A DNA stretch of 64,000 nucleotides, taken from contig JASGKF010000001.1 of assembly GCA_047600765.1 (NCBI GenBank), positions 1,178,001-1,242,000 of the forward strand, in the 5' to 3' direction. Shown here piece after piece: positions 50,320 to 60,564 of this stretch. Position numbers and translations under genes: made by a program. The DNA comes from Viridibacterium sp047600765 (GTDB lineage: Bacteria; Pseudomonadota; Gammaproteobacteria; Burkholderiales; Rhodocyclaceae). Under the pieces are notes generated by a model, which saw nothing but the letters and a program-made list of their open reading frames with translations, did no database searches and was not told the origin of the DNA. Numbering within the stretch: the stretch's first letter is position 1; each line of letters opens with the position of its first letter.

Positions 50320-51486
50320 TCAGCGCACCTGACGCAGGCGACGCAGGGCCGCCTCGCTTTCACTGAGCGCCGGCAGATCGACGATCAGGCGCGCCGAAGC
50401 CATCTGGCGCAGCTCTTCGGCCGTGCCGGCGACTGCGGGGGCCTTGATGTCGAAATACTTTTCCAGCATGCCGCGCGCCTGGTTGAGGTCTTCGGCAAAC
50501 ATGCGGCCGTCACGCTGCAGCAGGGCCAGGCGGGCCGACAACAGACGCAGGCGGATGTTTTCGCGCAGGTAGCTGGCCTGTTGCGGCGACAGCAGATTGA
50601 CGTCATCGCTGTCCAGCCGCTCGATGCGCAGCAGGCCCTTGAAGTCGCCCCACAGATCACCGGCCAGTGTCACCCAGCCCGGTGTGCTGCTGTCGTCAGC
50701 CTGCGGTGCTGAAGGCGTCGCCGTCGCAGGTGCCGCGCCACCCTTGCGGGGTGCCGGTGCAACCGGCTTGCGTGGCTGCGATGCCGCCGGCGTGGCCGGC
50801 TTGGCGGGCGGCATGCGTTCGAAGGCGAAAGGCAGGGAATCGATGCGCGCCAGCAGGGCTTCCAGCTCCAGCGACATGCCGGTGACGTTGACCAGCGGCA
50901 GTGCGCGCAGGCGCTCGATGTCCTGCGCGATGGCACGGCGCAGCGGCAGCAGGCGTGTCTGTGCGCTGCTGGCCAGGCGTGCATCGGCCAGCTGCAGTGC
51001 AGAGAGCGCCACCGGCACGTTGCCGGCGAGCTGCAATTGCTGGCTGGCCAGCGACACGGCCTGTTCGGCTTCCTGCAGCAGACGGTCATCGCGGTTGCGC
51101 GACAGATCCTGGTAGATGCGCTCGAGCGCGGCCTGCTGCGACTCGCTGTCGCTGACGCGATCTTCCAAGGTGCCGACACGGCCTTGCAGCGCCGCTGCGC
51201 TCTCCTGGCCGTTGCGCGCCAGCTGGCGTGCATTGTTCAGCTCGGCAGATTCCGCACCGGCGCGACGCGCGATGTCTTCGCGCAGGCTGCGCAGTTCGTT
51301 GCGGGTGTCGAGCAGTTGCCAGCCAAGGAAGACCAGCACGACGACGGCGATGGTCATCTGGGCTCGCGGGGTCAGCAGGGTGCTGCCCGTGGATGGGCTG
51401 CGTGCATTGCTGGCAGGGCTGGCGTCGGCCCGCGCAACGGGCGGCGTATCGGGAGTTGTGGCTTGTTCGGTTTGCTGTTCGCTCAT
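50320..51486 (-). CDS. hemX: HemX-like membrane protein
   Basis: A protein of 388 residues. A short Thr/Pro/Ser-rich cytoplasmic N terminus, one membrane helix at about residues 44-60 (TIAVVVLVFLGWQLL), then a long coiled coil (LRSLREDIARRAGAE to RNRDDRLLQEAEQAVSLASQQL) and a helical HemX domain. A low-complexity Pro/Ala-rich insertion (KPATPAASQPRKPVAPAPR) sits near residue 235. Often annotated as uroporphyrinogen-III C-methyltransferase, but it lacks the SAM-methyltransferase domain, so that name should not be taken literally. Confidence 0.92.
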   Translation of the reverse strand: MSEQQTEQATTPDTPPVARADASPASNARSPSTGSTLLTPRAQMTIAVVVLVFLGWQLLDTRNELRSLREDIARRAGAESAELNNARQLARNGQESAAALQGRVGTLEDRVSDSESQQAALERIYQDLSRNRDDRLLQEAEQAVSLASQQLQLAGNVPVALSALQLADARLASSAQTRLLPLRRAIAQDIERLRALPLVNVTGMSLELEALLARIDSLPFAFERMPPAKPATPAASQPRKPVAPAPRKGGAAPATATPSAPQADDSSTPGWVTLAGDLWGDFKGLLRIERLDSDDVNLLSPQQASYLRENIRLRLLSARLALLQRDGRMFAEDLNQARGMLEKYFDIKAPAVAGTAEELRQMASARLIVDLPALSESEAALRRLRQVR

Positions 51487-51505
51487 GACGGAATTCTACC
51501 CAAAG

Positions 51506-52279
51506 CTATGCAAAGTGTTCCTGCAGGGCGGCCACCAGGCCGATATCACCTGCCTCGGTCAGACGGATGGATGTGGCGCCGAGTTCGCGCAGTTGCTGGG
51601 CGATGCGTTCGTGGGGCACGAAACAGACGCAACTCGCCAGCAAGGCGGCCGCCTCGTCGCCCAGCAAATTGGCGAAATTGCGTGCGCCTTCGCTGCTGGT
51701 GAAGCTCAGGGCATCGATGCCACCGTTGCGGCGTGCGGTGTGCAGCGGCGCAGGATCGGTCTGCGCCGCGACGCGCCGATAGCAAGGCTGCACCTGCACG
51801 CTGGCGCCACGCTGCTGCAACACCTCAGCCAACAGTTCGCGACCGCCATCACCACGCAGGATCAGCACGCGCTTGCCGGCAATGTTCGCGGCGGCGAAGG
51901 TCTCCAGCGCAAGCACGCCTTCGCTGTCGAACTGTGTAGCCGGCACCAGCACCTTGGCGAAACCCGCTGCACGCAGATCCGCTGCGCTGCCGGGGCCGAC
52001 GGTAGAGATGGCGACACTGTCAGGCCAACGCTCGCGTGGCAGCACGGCCAGCGTCTGCGCAACGGCATTGCGGCTGACGAAGAAAGCGGCGTCGATCTGC
52101 GCGAGCTGACTGGCCAGCGCGACGAGCGGCGCGGTGTCGGCCAGCGGCAGGATGTTGACGACGGGGAAGAAGATGGGCTCGGCCCCCACCGTCTGCAGCA
52201 GACGGATAAGCCCGTCGGCCTGCGGCGCGGGTCGCGTGATGACGACCCTGCGACCGGCGAGGCCGCGCAGTTCAGGCAT
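51506..52279 (-). CDS. hemD: Uroporphyrinogen-III synthase
   Basis: A protein of 257 residues from the ATG at MPELRGLAGRRVVITRP, overlapping the end of hemC by 8 bases; the longer frame is rejected because it reads through hemC. The two-domain HemD pattern is present: VVITRPAPQADGLIRLL, FFVSRNAVAQTL, AISTVGPGSAADLRAAG, LILRGDGGRELLAE, DALSFTSSEGARNF. It closes hydroxymethylbilane into uroporphyrinogen III with ring-D inversion. Confidence 0.93.
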   Translation of the reverse strand: MPELRGLAGRRVVITRPAPQADGLIRLLQTVGAEPIFFPVVNILPLADTAPLVALASQLAQIDAAFFVSRNAVAQTLAVLPRERWPDSVAISTVGPGSAADLRAAGFAKVLVPATQFDSEGVLALETFAAANIAGKRVLILRGDGGRELLAEVLQQRGASVQVQPCYRRVAAQTDPAPLHTARRNGGIDALSFTSSEGARNFANLLGDEAAALLASCVCFVPHERIAQQLRELGATSIRLTEAGDIGLVAALQEHFA

Positions 52280-53213
52280 GACCACCCAGGCTGGCGAGGA
52301 TGCGATCCGCGCCGCCAGCGAGCAACTCGTCAGCGAGGCGCTCACCCAGCGCACGCGCTGCATCGGCCGTCGCCACGCCTTCGGCACGCACGATCTGCTG
52401 ACCGTCGGCCGACGCCACCAGCGCACGCAGGTGCAGTTGCTGGCCCACGGGCTCGCAGAAGGCGCCGATAGGCACTTCACAGCTGCCCCCGAGGCGACGC
52501 GTCAGTGCACGTTCAGCAGCCACACAGGCCGTCGTCAGCGGGTTGACCAGCGGCGCGAGCCAGGCCGCCACATCGGCACGATCAGCACGCGCCTCGATGC
52601 CCAGCGCGCCCTGCCCTGCGGCCGGCAAGCAGACATCGGCCGGCAACACGCTGCGAATGCGCTCGCTGAGGCCAAGGCGCTGCAGGCCAGCGGCAGCGAG
52701 GATGATTGCGTCGTACTGGCCCTCGTCGAGCTTGCGCAGACGCGTGTCGAGGTTGCCACGCAGGGGCTCGACACCGAGGAAGGGATACAGCGCGTGCAGC
52801 TGGGCCTCGCGGCGCAGGCTGGAGGTGCCGATGACGGCGCCCGGCGGCATGTCGTCGAGGCTTGCGTATTTGTTCGACACGAAGGCATCGAACGGACGTT
52901 CGCGCTCCAGCGTCGCAATCAGGGCGAAGCCCTCGGGCATCTCGGCCGGCACATCCTTCATGGAATGCACGGCAAGGTCCGCGCGGCCGTCGAGCAGCGC
53001 TTCTTCGAGTTCCTTGACGAATAGGCCCTTGCCGCCGACCTTGCTGAGCGTGCGATCAAGGATCTGGTCGCCGCGCGTGGTCATGCCCAGCAGCGTGACT
53101 TCACAACCGGGCCAGGCCGCTTCGAGGCGGGCTTTGACGTGTTCTGCCTGCCACATTGCCAGGCGGCTTTCGCGCGTGGCGATGCACAGTTTTTCGGGGG
53201 GATGGAACGACAT
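52272..53213 (-). CDS. hemC: Hydroxymethylbilane synthase (porphobilinogen deaminase)
   Basis: A protein of 313 residues. IATRESRLAMWQAEHV at the start, the catalytic Asp segment GRADLAVHSMKDVPAE, the arginine-rich IGTSSLRREAQL and RGNLDTRLRKLDEG, LPAAGQGALGIEAR, and the cofactor-attachment cysteine in LGGSCEVPIGAF. It polymerises four porphobilinogen units. First gene of hemC-D-X-Y; ppc is transcribed away from it across a 233-bp gap. Confidence 0.96.
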   Translation of the reverse strand: MSFHPPEKLCIATRESRLAMWQAEHVKARLEAAWPGCEVTLLGMTTRGDQILDRTLSKVGGKGLFVKELEEALLDGRADLAVHSMKDVPAEMPEGFALIATLERERPFDAFVSNKYASLDDMPPGAVIGTSSLRREAQLHALYPFLGVEPLRGNLDTRLRKLDEGQYDAIILAAAGLQRLGLSERIRSVLPADVCLPAAGQGALGIEARADRADVAAWLAPLVNPLTTACVAAERALTRRLGGSCEVPIGAFCEPVGQQLHLRALVASADGQQIVRAEGVATADAARALGERLADELLAGGADRILASLGGHA

Positions 53214-53363
53214 GCAGGCTCTCGATCAGCGTTCCGCCTGAGCGGCACGCTTGTTGCGTCTGGAGTGGTCGGCATCTTAGCACGCGGGTTTTGGCCTGAT
53301 TCTGGTGCATGCCCCGCCGACGTCTCGCATGTTGCGATGCGCCGGAATGGGGCATCCGGCTGA

Positions 53364-53369
53364 TAAACT
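53364..53369 (+). promoter_or_regulatory. candidate -10 box upstream of ppc
   Basis: TAAACT followed by TGCGGTTTTCCCC; the same arrangement occurs before mgtE at 4420. The ppc start is 78 bases on. No clear -35 is seen, so support is limited to the shared motif. The rest of the 233-bp hemC/ppc gap shows nothing else. Confidence 0.35.
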
Positions 53370-53446
53370 TGCGGTTTTCCCCAACGTGGCCATCAGGGAT
53401 GGCGTGCCGCGAAACGCGGCCACCAACACGAACAAGATAGACATCC

Positions 53447-56205
<2,759 letters not shown>

Positions 56206-56226
56206 TTGCTCCGCGCGCCAGACCGG

Positions 56227-56257
56227 ACGGGGTGCCTGCGGGCACCCCGTTCTCTTT
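56227..56257 (+). terminator. Rho-independent terminator of ppc
   Basis: ACGGGGTGCC-TGCG-GGCACCCCGT followed by TCTCTTT, 21 bases past the ppc stop. Confidence 0.88.
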
Positions 56258-56429
56258 CTGGCGACCGTCTGTCCGGATGTTGATTCCGGCGACATTCCCG
56301 AATATGTCAGATCCATTCCGCAGTCTGTGCGATACGGGGACAGAAAACTGACGCGTGGTATTGGGCATGTCGTTGTGCTGATGGCAAACTGCGCGCTCTC
56401 GCGCCACCCGCTTCCAGACAGGCTTGCAC

Positions 56430-57524
56430 ATGAGTACCCGCCCGCTTCCTCCCGTCGACACCTTGCTCGCCCCGGTTTCCGCCGATCAACCCTGCGGCGA
56501 GGACATGAGCTTCTCTGGTGAGTTCGACACCATCCAGGAAGCACGACGCGAAGACGACGCCTCGCTGGACCAGGGCGAATGGGTCGCGCAGATCAAGGAA
56601 GCCGACTGGCCGCGCGTGCTCGAGATCGCCGAAACGCTGTTCACGTCGCGCACCAAGGATCTGCGCCTCGCCATCTGGTACACCGAGGCCGCCAGCAAGC
56701 TGCATGGCGTGGCAGGCCTCGCCGATGGCTTCACCGTCATGGGCGGCTTGTTCGAGCGCTACTGGGACGCGGTGCACCCGCAGCCTGAAGATGGCGACTT
56801 CGAACAACGCATCGGCAACCTCAGCCTGTTCATCAAGCGCGCACTGGAACTGATCCGCACCCTGCCGCTGGTGCGCGGCAAGGGCCAGGCCTGGGGCTTG
56901 CTCGTGCTCGACGGCGCGCGCGCCCTGCAACCGCTGCTCGATCGCGGCGATGAAGCCGCACAGGGCAGCAACCGTGTCTCCCTGCAACAGTTCCGCGACG
57001 CCCAGCGCGCCACGCCGCGCAGCTTCTACCAGCAGGCAACGCCTGAATGCGTGCGCTGCGCCGAAGCGCTCGAAGTCCTGTCACGCGTCGCAGACGAACG
57101 CCTGGGCATGGACGGCCCTTCCTTCACGGCACTCAAGGGCGCTCTCGAAGAATACGTCTCCACCATTGCCCGACTGACGCGCGAAAACGGCGTCGTCGAC
57201 AGCACCGCTCTCTCCGGCAGTGACACGACAAGCGATGAGCCCAGCATGCAGAACAACGACGAATCGACCGAAGTCACGGCCTCCGCACCACAGGCCAGCG
57301 GCCCGATCCGCAACCGCGAACAGGCGCTGCAGCAACTGCGCATCGTCGCCGAGTTCTTTCGCCGCACCGAGCCGCACAGCCCCGTCGCCTACCTCGCTGA
57401 CAAAGCCGCCCGCTGGGGCGAGATGCCACTGCACGTGTGGCTCAAAGCCGTGCTCAAGGAAGACGGCGCCCTCGCCCGCTTCGAAGATCTGCTGGGCATG
57501 GACGAACAGCCCGAGCAGGGCTGA
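56430..57524 (+). CDS. tssA: Type VI secretion protein TssA
   Basis: A protein of 364 residues; ATG at 56430 is preferred to a TTG six bases earlier. The ImpA_N domain occupies about residues 5-125 (PVSADQPCGEDMSFSGEFD, EWVAQIKEADWPRVLEIAETL, LRLAIWYTEAASKLHG, GLFERYWDAVHP). A variable acidic linker follows (DTTSDEPSMQNNDEST), and the C-terminal VasL-like segment REQALQQLRIVAEFFRRTEPHSPVAYL is the TssA1-type tail. TssA caps and coordinates sheath/tube assembly. It heads the T6SS genes that continue to the window end. Confidence 0.92.
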   Translation: MSTRPLPPVDTLLAPVSADQPCGEDMSFSGEFDTIQEARREDDASLDQGEWVAQIKEADWPRVLEIAETLFTSRTKDLRLAIWYTEAASKLHGVAGLADGFTVMGGLFERYWDAVHPQPEDGDFEQRIGNLSLFIKRALELIRTLPLVRGKGQAWGLLVLDGARALQPLLDRGDEAAQGSNRVSLQQFRDAQRATPRSFYQQATPECVRCAEALEVLSRVADERLGMDGPSFTALKGALEEYVSTIARLTRENGVVDSTALSGSDTTSDEPSMQNNDESTEVTASAPQASGPIRNREQALQQLRIVAEFFRRTEPHSPVAYLADKAARWGEMPLHVWLKAVLKEDGALARFEDLLGMDEQPEQG

Positions 57525-57968
57525 TTTCTTCACGCGCCGACACCTCGCTGCTGGCTGCGAAAGCCAAGCACTTTCGCAGCAAAATCAGTAAAGCGTTTTC
57601 TCAGCCTGGGCTGCGCCATGCATCGCGCATCGCCCTGACCTGATGCCTTGACGCGCTGTTCACACAGACGGCACAGGCGCGAACCACTCATCCTCAACGA
57701 GCGCCCGCTCAGCGCGACCTGGTCCGCTGCAACGCAAGTTGCCCGGGCGTACGGTTGCCTCTCTTGTCCGCTATCTGCACCATCGCGCGTTCGACCGGAA
57801 AACCATCATGCGTGGAGCATTTCCGGCGCAAGAAAATGTAAAGCGCGCATGCCATTCTCAGATCCACACAATCGCCATGAAACGTTTTTGACATATCTGT
57901 TGATATGCTCAGAAACCCAGCAAGCACGCCCGTCTGCGGCTGACGGATGGCAGACGAACGGAGTCTGA
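57525..57968 (+). other. intergenic region between tssA and the M15 peptidase gene
   Basis: No gene is visible in these 444 bases. A small palindrome GCTGCGAAAG / CTTTCGCAGC at 57554-57580 lies just after tssA and may be its terminator. The last third is AT-rich with TTTTTGACATATCTGTTG near 57887, a possible promoter element for the downstream T6SS genes, but a properly spaced -10 is not convincing. Confidence 0.45.
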
Positions 57969-58811
57969 ATGGCCGTTATACTTTTGACGCTATATGCTAC
58001 TGCGATAATTTTGCTGTGCGTATTTGTTGTTTTTCCTGCATTCCGGCAAAAACAACTTTCCGCACTGACAAGAACAGCAAATAAAACAAATTCGTCGTTC
58101 GGGTTTTTCTGGGGAGTCATCCGTCAATGGAGTCGGTCGAGTACGGCGGAATTGCGTGTGGGCGCAGAGACCGCCATGTCCACCACCCGGCGTTATCGCT
58201 GGTGGTTGCTGGCCGCCCTGCTGATCATCAGCCTGCCCGTCGTGCTGATCATCGCCCTGCGCGACGAGATCTCGCTGCAGGGCTACGCCGAGACACCACG
58301 TCAGCAGGACAGCGTCGTCAGCACCCTGCTCGCCGGCGAGCAACTGGTACCGCCCCCACCCCTGCCACCCGAAATCTTCAGCACGCGCGAGGTGCTCGCC
58401 GAGCGTCCGTCTCTGGTCAGTGCCAGCCGAGACTGGAAGCTGCTCGATCAGGATTTCGAGCAGCGCCTGCTCAGGGTGTTCCAGCGCATGCGTGAACAAG
58501 GCTACGAAATGGCGCTGCTCGAAGGCTATCGCAGCCCCGAGCGCCAGAACCAGCTCGCCAGTCAGGGCACGCACGTCACCAACGCGCGTGCCTTCCAGAG
58601 CTATCACCAGTTCGGCCTTGCCGCCGACTGCGCCTTCCTGCGCGACGGCAAGCTGGTCATCTCCGAGCGCGACCCTTGGGCCATGCGTGGCTACGAACTG
58701 TACGGACAGGCGGCCGAAGCCTTCGGCCTGACCTGGGGTGGGCGCTGGAAGATGATGGACTTCGGTCACGTCGAACTGCGCCGCGCCAAAAGCAACGCCC
58801 CCGGCAATTGA
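57969..58811 (+). CDS. T6SS-associated M15 peptidase (L,D/D,D-peptidase type)
   Basis: A protein of 280 residues with two membrane helices: residues 2-24 (ILLTLYATAIILLCVFVVF) and about 77-97 (LLAALLIISLPVVLIIAL). The C-terminal M15 domain holds the zinc-site pattern: LLEGYRSPERQNQL, SYHQFGLAADCAF (His and Asp ligands) and MDFGHVELR (His). The D-Ala-D-Ala peptidase-like domain probably opens peptidoglycan so the secretion apparatus can cross it, as proposed for TagX-like proteins in T6SS loci. The first about 150 bases of the gene are much more AT-rich than the rest. A shorter start at 58176 (MSTTRRYRW) is possible but would lose the first helix. Confidence 0.82.
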   Translation: MAVILLTLYATAIILLCVFVVFPAFRQKQLSALTRTANKTNSSFGFFWGVIRQWSRSSTAELRVGAETAMSTTRRYRWWLLAALLIISLPVVLIIALRDEISLQGYAETPRQQDSVVSTLLAGEQLVPPPPLPPEIFSTREVLAERPSLVSASRDWKLLDQDFEQRLLRVFQRMREQGYEMALLEGYRSPERQNQLASQGTHVTNARAFQSYHQFGLAADCAFLRDGKLVISERDPWAMRGYELYGQAAEAFGLTWGGRWKMMDFGHVELRRAKSNAPGN

Positions 58812-58827
58812 TCCACGGAACCCCGCC

Positions 58828-59097
58828 ATGGCAAAACCCATCATCCTCGTAGGCGACAAGACCGATCACGGCGGCACCGTCATCGAAGGCGCGCCCGAAA
58901 GCGACATCAACGGCAAGCGCATCGCTCGCGTTGGCGACAAGGTGACCTGCTCGCGTCAGGGCTGCCACAGCCCCGCCACCATCGTCACCGGTGACCCGAC
59001 CTGCCTCATCGATGGCAAGCCCGTTGCACGCCACGGCGACAAGACCTCCTGCGGCGCGACGCTGATCGCCACGCAGAGCACCACGACCGATCTCTGA
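58828..59097 (+). CDS. PAAR-domain spike tip protein
   Basis: A protein of 89 residues consisting of the PAAR domain alone: VGDKTDHGGTVIEG, IARVGDKVTCSRQGCHSP, TIVTGDPTCLIDGKPVARHGDKTSCGA. Repeated PxxRxGD/GD-T-type turns and His/Cys ligands for a zinc ion are visible. It sharpens the VgrG spike of the T6SS and can carry effectors, although no effector extension is fused here. 16 bases after the M15 gene. Confidence 0.93.
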   Translation: MAKPIILVGDKTDHGGTVIEGAPESDINGKRIARVGDKVTCSRQGCHSPATIVTGDPTCLIDGKPVARHGDKTSCGATLIATQSTTTDL

Positions 59098-59116
59098 GGC
59101 GCCACACCGTTTCATC

Positions 59117-60544
59117 ATGATCCGTCGTCTCCTCGGAATCCTCGCCCTGCCAGCACTCATCGTCGGCCTCGTCTGGCTGGCGGCGGTGATCTATTTCCAG
59201 CAAAGCAATCAGGAGATTGATGCTGACGGCATCGTGCTGTGGTTCGTTTTGCTGCCCTTGGCTGCGGTGTCGCTGTTCCTCATCGTCAAGTGGGGCTGGA
59301 AGCGCCTGCGTCGCCCCCCTGCCGTTGCCGCTGCGGCGCCGGCCGCCAGCGCCGCAGCACCCGTTGCCAGCGAAGATCCCGTACTCAAACTGCAACTGGC
59401 GATCCTCGCCGCCGAACTGCACACCCCGGCTGGCGAGGCCGCTGATGCCTTGCTGCCCGACCTGCAGGCCGGCAAGCTGCAACCGGAACTCAGCGACGCA
59501 CTGCTGGACCAGGACGGCCTGCCAGTGCGCGCTTCGCGTTGCGCCGAACTCGATACGAGCGCCGCGCTCGACTGGGTGCAGCGCTACCTCGCCAGCCACC
59601 CGGAGCAAGCTGAAGACCAGAGCCCCGACGATGCGGCGCGCCTGCTGAGCCTGCTCGCCGGCCCCTTGTCACGCACCCTCGACGTGCTCGCCGCGCTGCC
59701 ACCGCTCCCCGTGCCCGACGCACAACCCGGCAGCGCCGCGCACAGCGAAGCCCCGCCGCGCCGGCCACTGGTCACCAAGATCTTCGCCCCGGCCCCCTGG
59801 GTGGAACTCGTGACCAGCTGGGCACGCGAACAAGCTGCAGCGCTCCCCGGCTTCGCTTTCGGTGTCGTGCGTGCGGACGCAGAACGACCCGAGTTGCAAC
59901 GCGACGCCCTGCGCGTCGCCGATGCCTTCTGCGCCGGCAGCAAGGGGGCCCACGCGCACGCCGTCCTGCTGCTCGTCGCCTGCGACACCCACGTCTCAGA
60001 AGAACAGGTGGCCGCCATCGAAGCACGCGACCTGCTCTTCGCTGCCCACAACCAGCAAGGCCTGATGCCCGGCGAAGGCGCTGCCGTGATTGCAGCGATG
60101 CCCGCCAACCCTGCACACGAAGAGCCCGCACCGCTGGCCCGCCTGCACCGTGTGGCCGCCGGGTCGCGCCAGAAGCCGGTCAACGCCGCAGGCCGCATGG
60201 AGGCCGAGACACTGGGTGCACTCACCAGCCTCAGCCTGCAGCACGCTGACAAGCAAGCCACCGACATCTGCGCCTTCGTCTCCGATTGCGATCACCGCAG
60301 CCCCTGGCTCACCGAGAGTGCGCTGCTGATCGGCAGCACCCTGCCCGAACTCGATCCGGTCGAACACCACCTTGCCGTCGGCAAGGCTCTTGGCCATCTC
60401 GGCCAGGCCCAATCGACCATGGCGCTCGCACTGGCTGCCGGCCACGTGCAAGCCGAAACCCGTCCTGTCCTGCTGGCCTGCCTGGCCGATGCGCAAGCGC
60501 GCAGCGTCACCACGCTCAGTCCCTGGCAAGCCACTGCAACCTGA
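59117..60544 (+). CDS. T6SS-locus membrane protein, unknown
   Basis: A protein of 475 residues with two N-terminal helices (about 4-26 and 40-60) and an Ala/Pro-rich linker, then a large cytoplasmic domain. A segment ICAFVSDCDHRSPWLTESALL and LDPVEHHLAVGKALGHLGQAQS near the C terminus is reminiscent of beta-ketoacyl-synthase-like folds, but I cannot confirm homology. Located between PAAR and tssM with 19-20-base gaps, so co-transcribed with the secretion genes. Could be an accessory membrane component or an effector-handling factor. Confidence 0.55.
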   Translation: MIRRLLGILALPALIVGLVWLAAVIYFQQSNQEIDADGIVLWFVLLPLAAVSLFLIVKWGWKRLRRPPAVAAAAPAASAAAPVASEDPVLKLQLAILAAELHTPAGEAADALLPDLQAGKLQPELSDALLDQDGLPVRASRCAELDTSAALDWVQRYLASHPEQAEDQSPDDAARLLSLLAGPLSRTLDVLAALPPLPVPDAQPGSAAHSEAPPRRPLVTKIFAPAPWVELVTSWAREQAAALPGFAFGVVRADAERPELQRDALRVADAFCAGSKGAHAHAVLLLVACDTHVSEEQVAAIEARDLLFAAHNQQGLMPGEGAAVIAAMPANPAHEEPAPLARLHRVAAGSRQKPVNAAGRMEAETLGALTSLSLQHADKQATDICAFVSDCDHRSPWLTESALLIGSTLPELDPVEHHLAVGKALGHLGQAQSTMALALAAGHVQAETRPVLLACLADAQARSVTTLSPWQATAT

Positions 60545-60564
60545 ACCCAACCCAAGCCACCGTC

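Noticed and set aside
50320..51486. HemX as a functional uroporphyrinogen-III methyltransferase
   Set aside because: The protein has one membrane helix and a coiled coil but no SAM-binding methylase motifs; the name is a legacy of annotation.
57648..57968. 106-codon ORF between tssA and the M15 gene
   Set aside because: No ribosome site, no domain, composition like non-coding DNA; its codons do not show the G+C third-position bias of real genes here.
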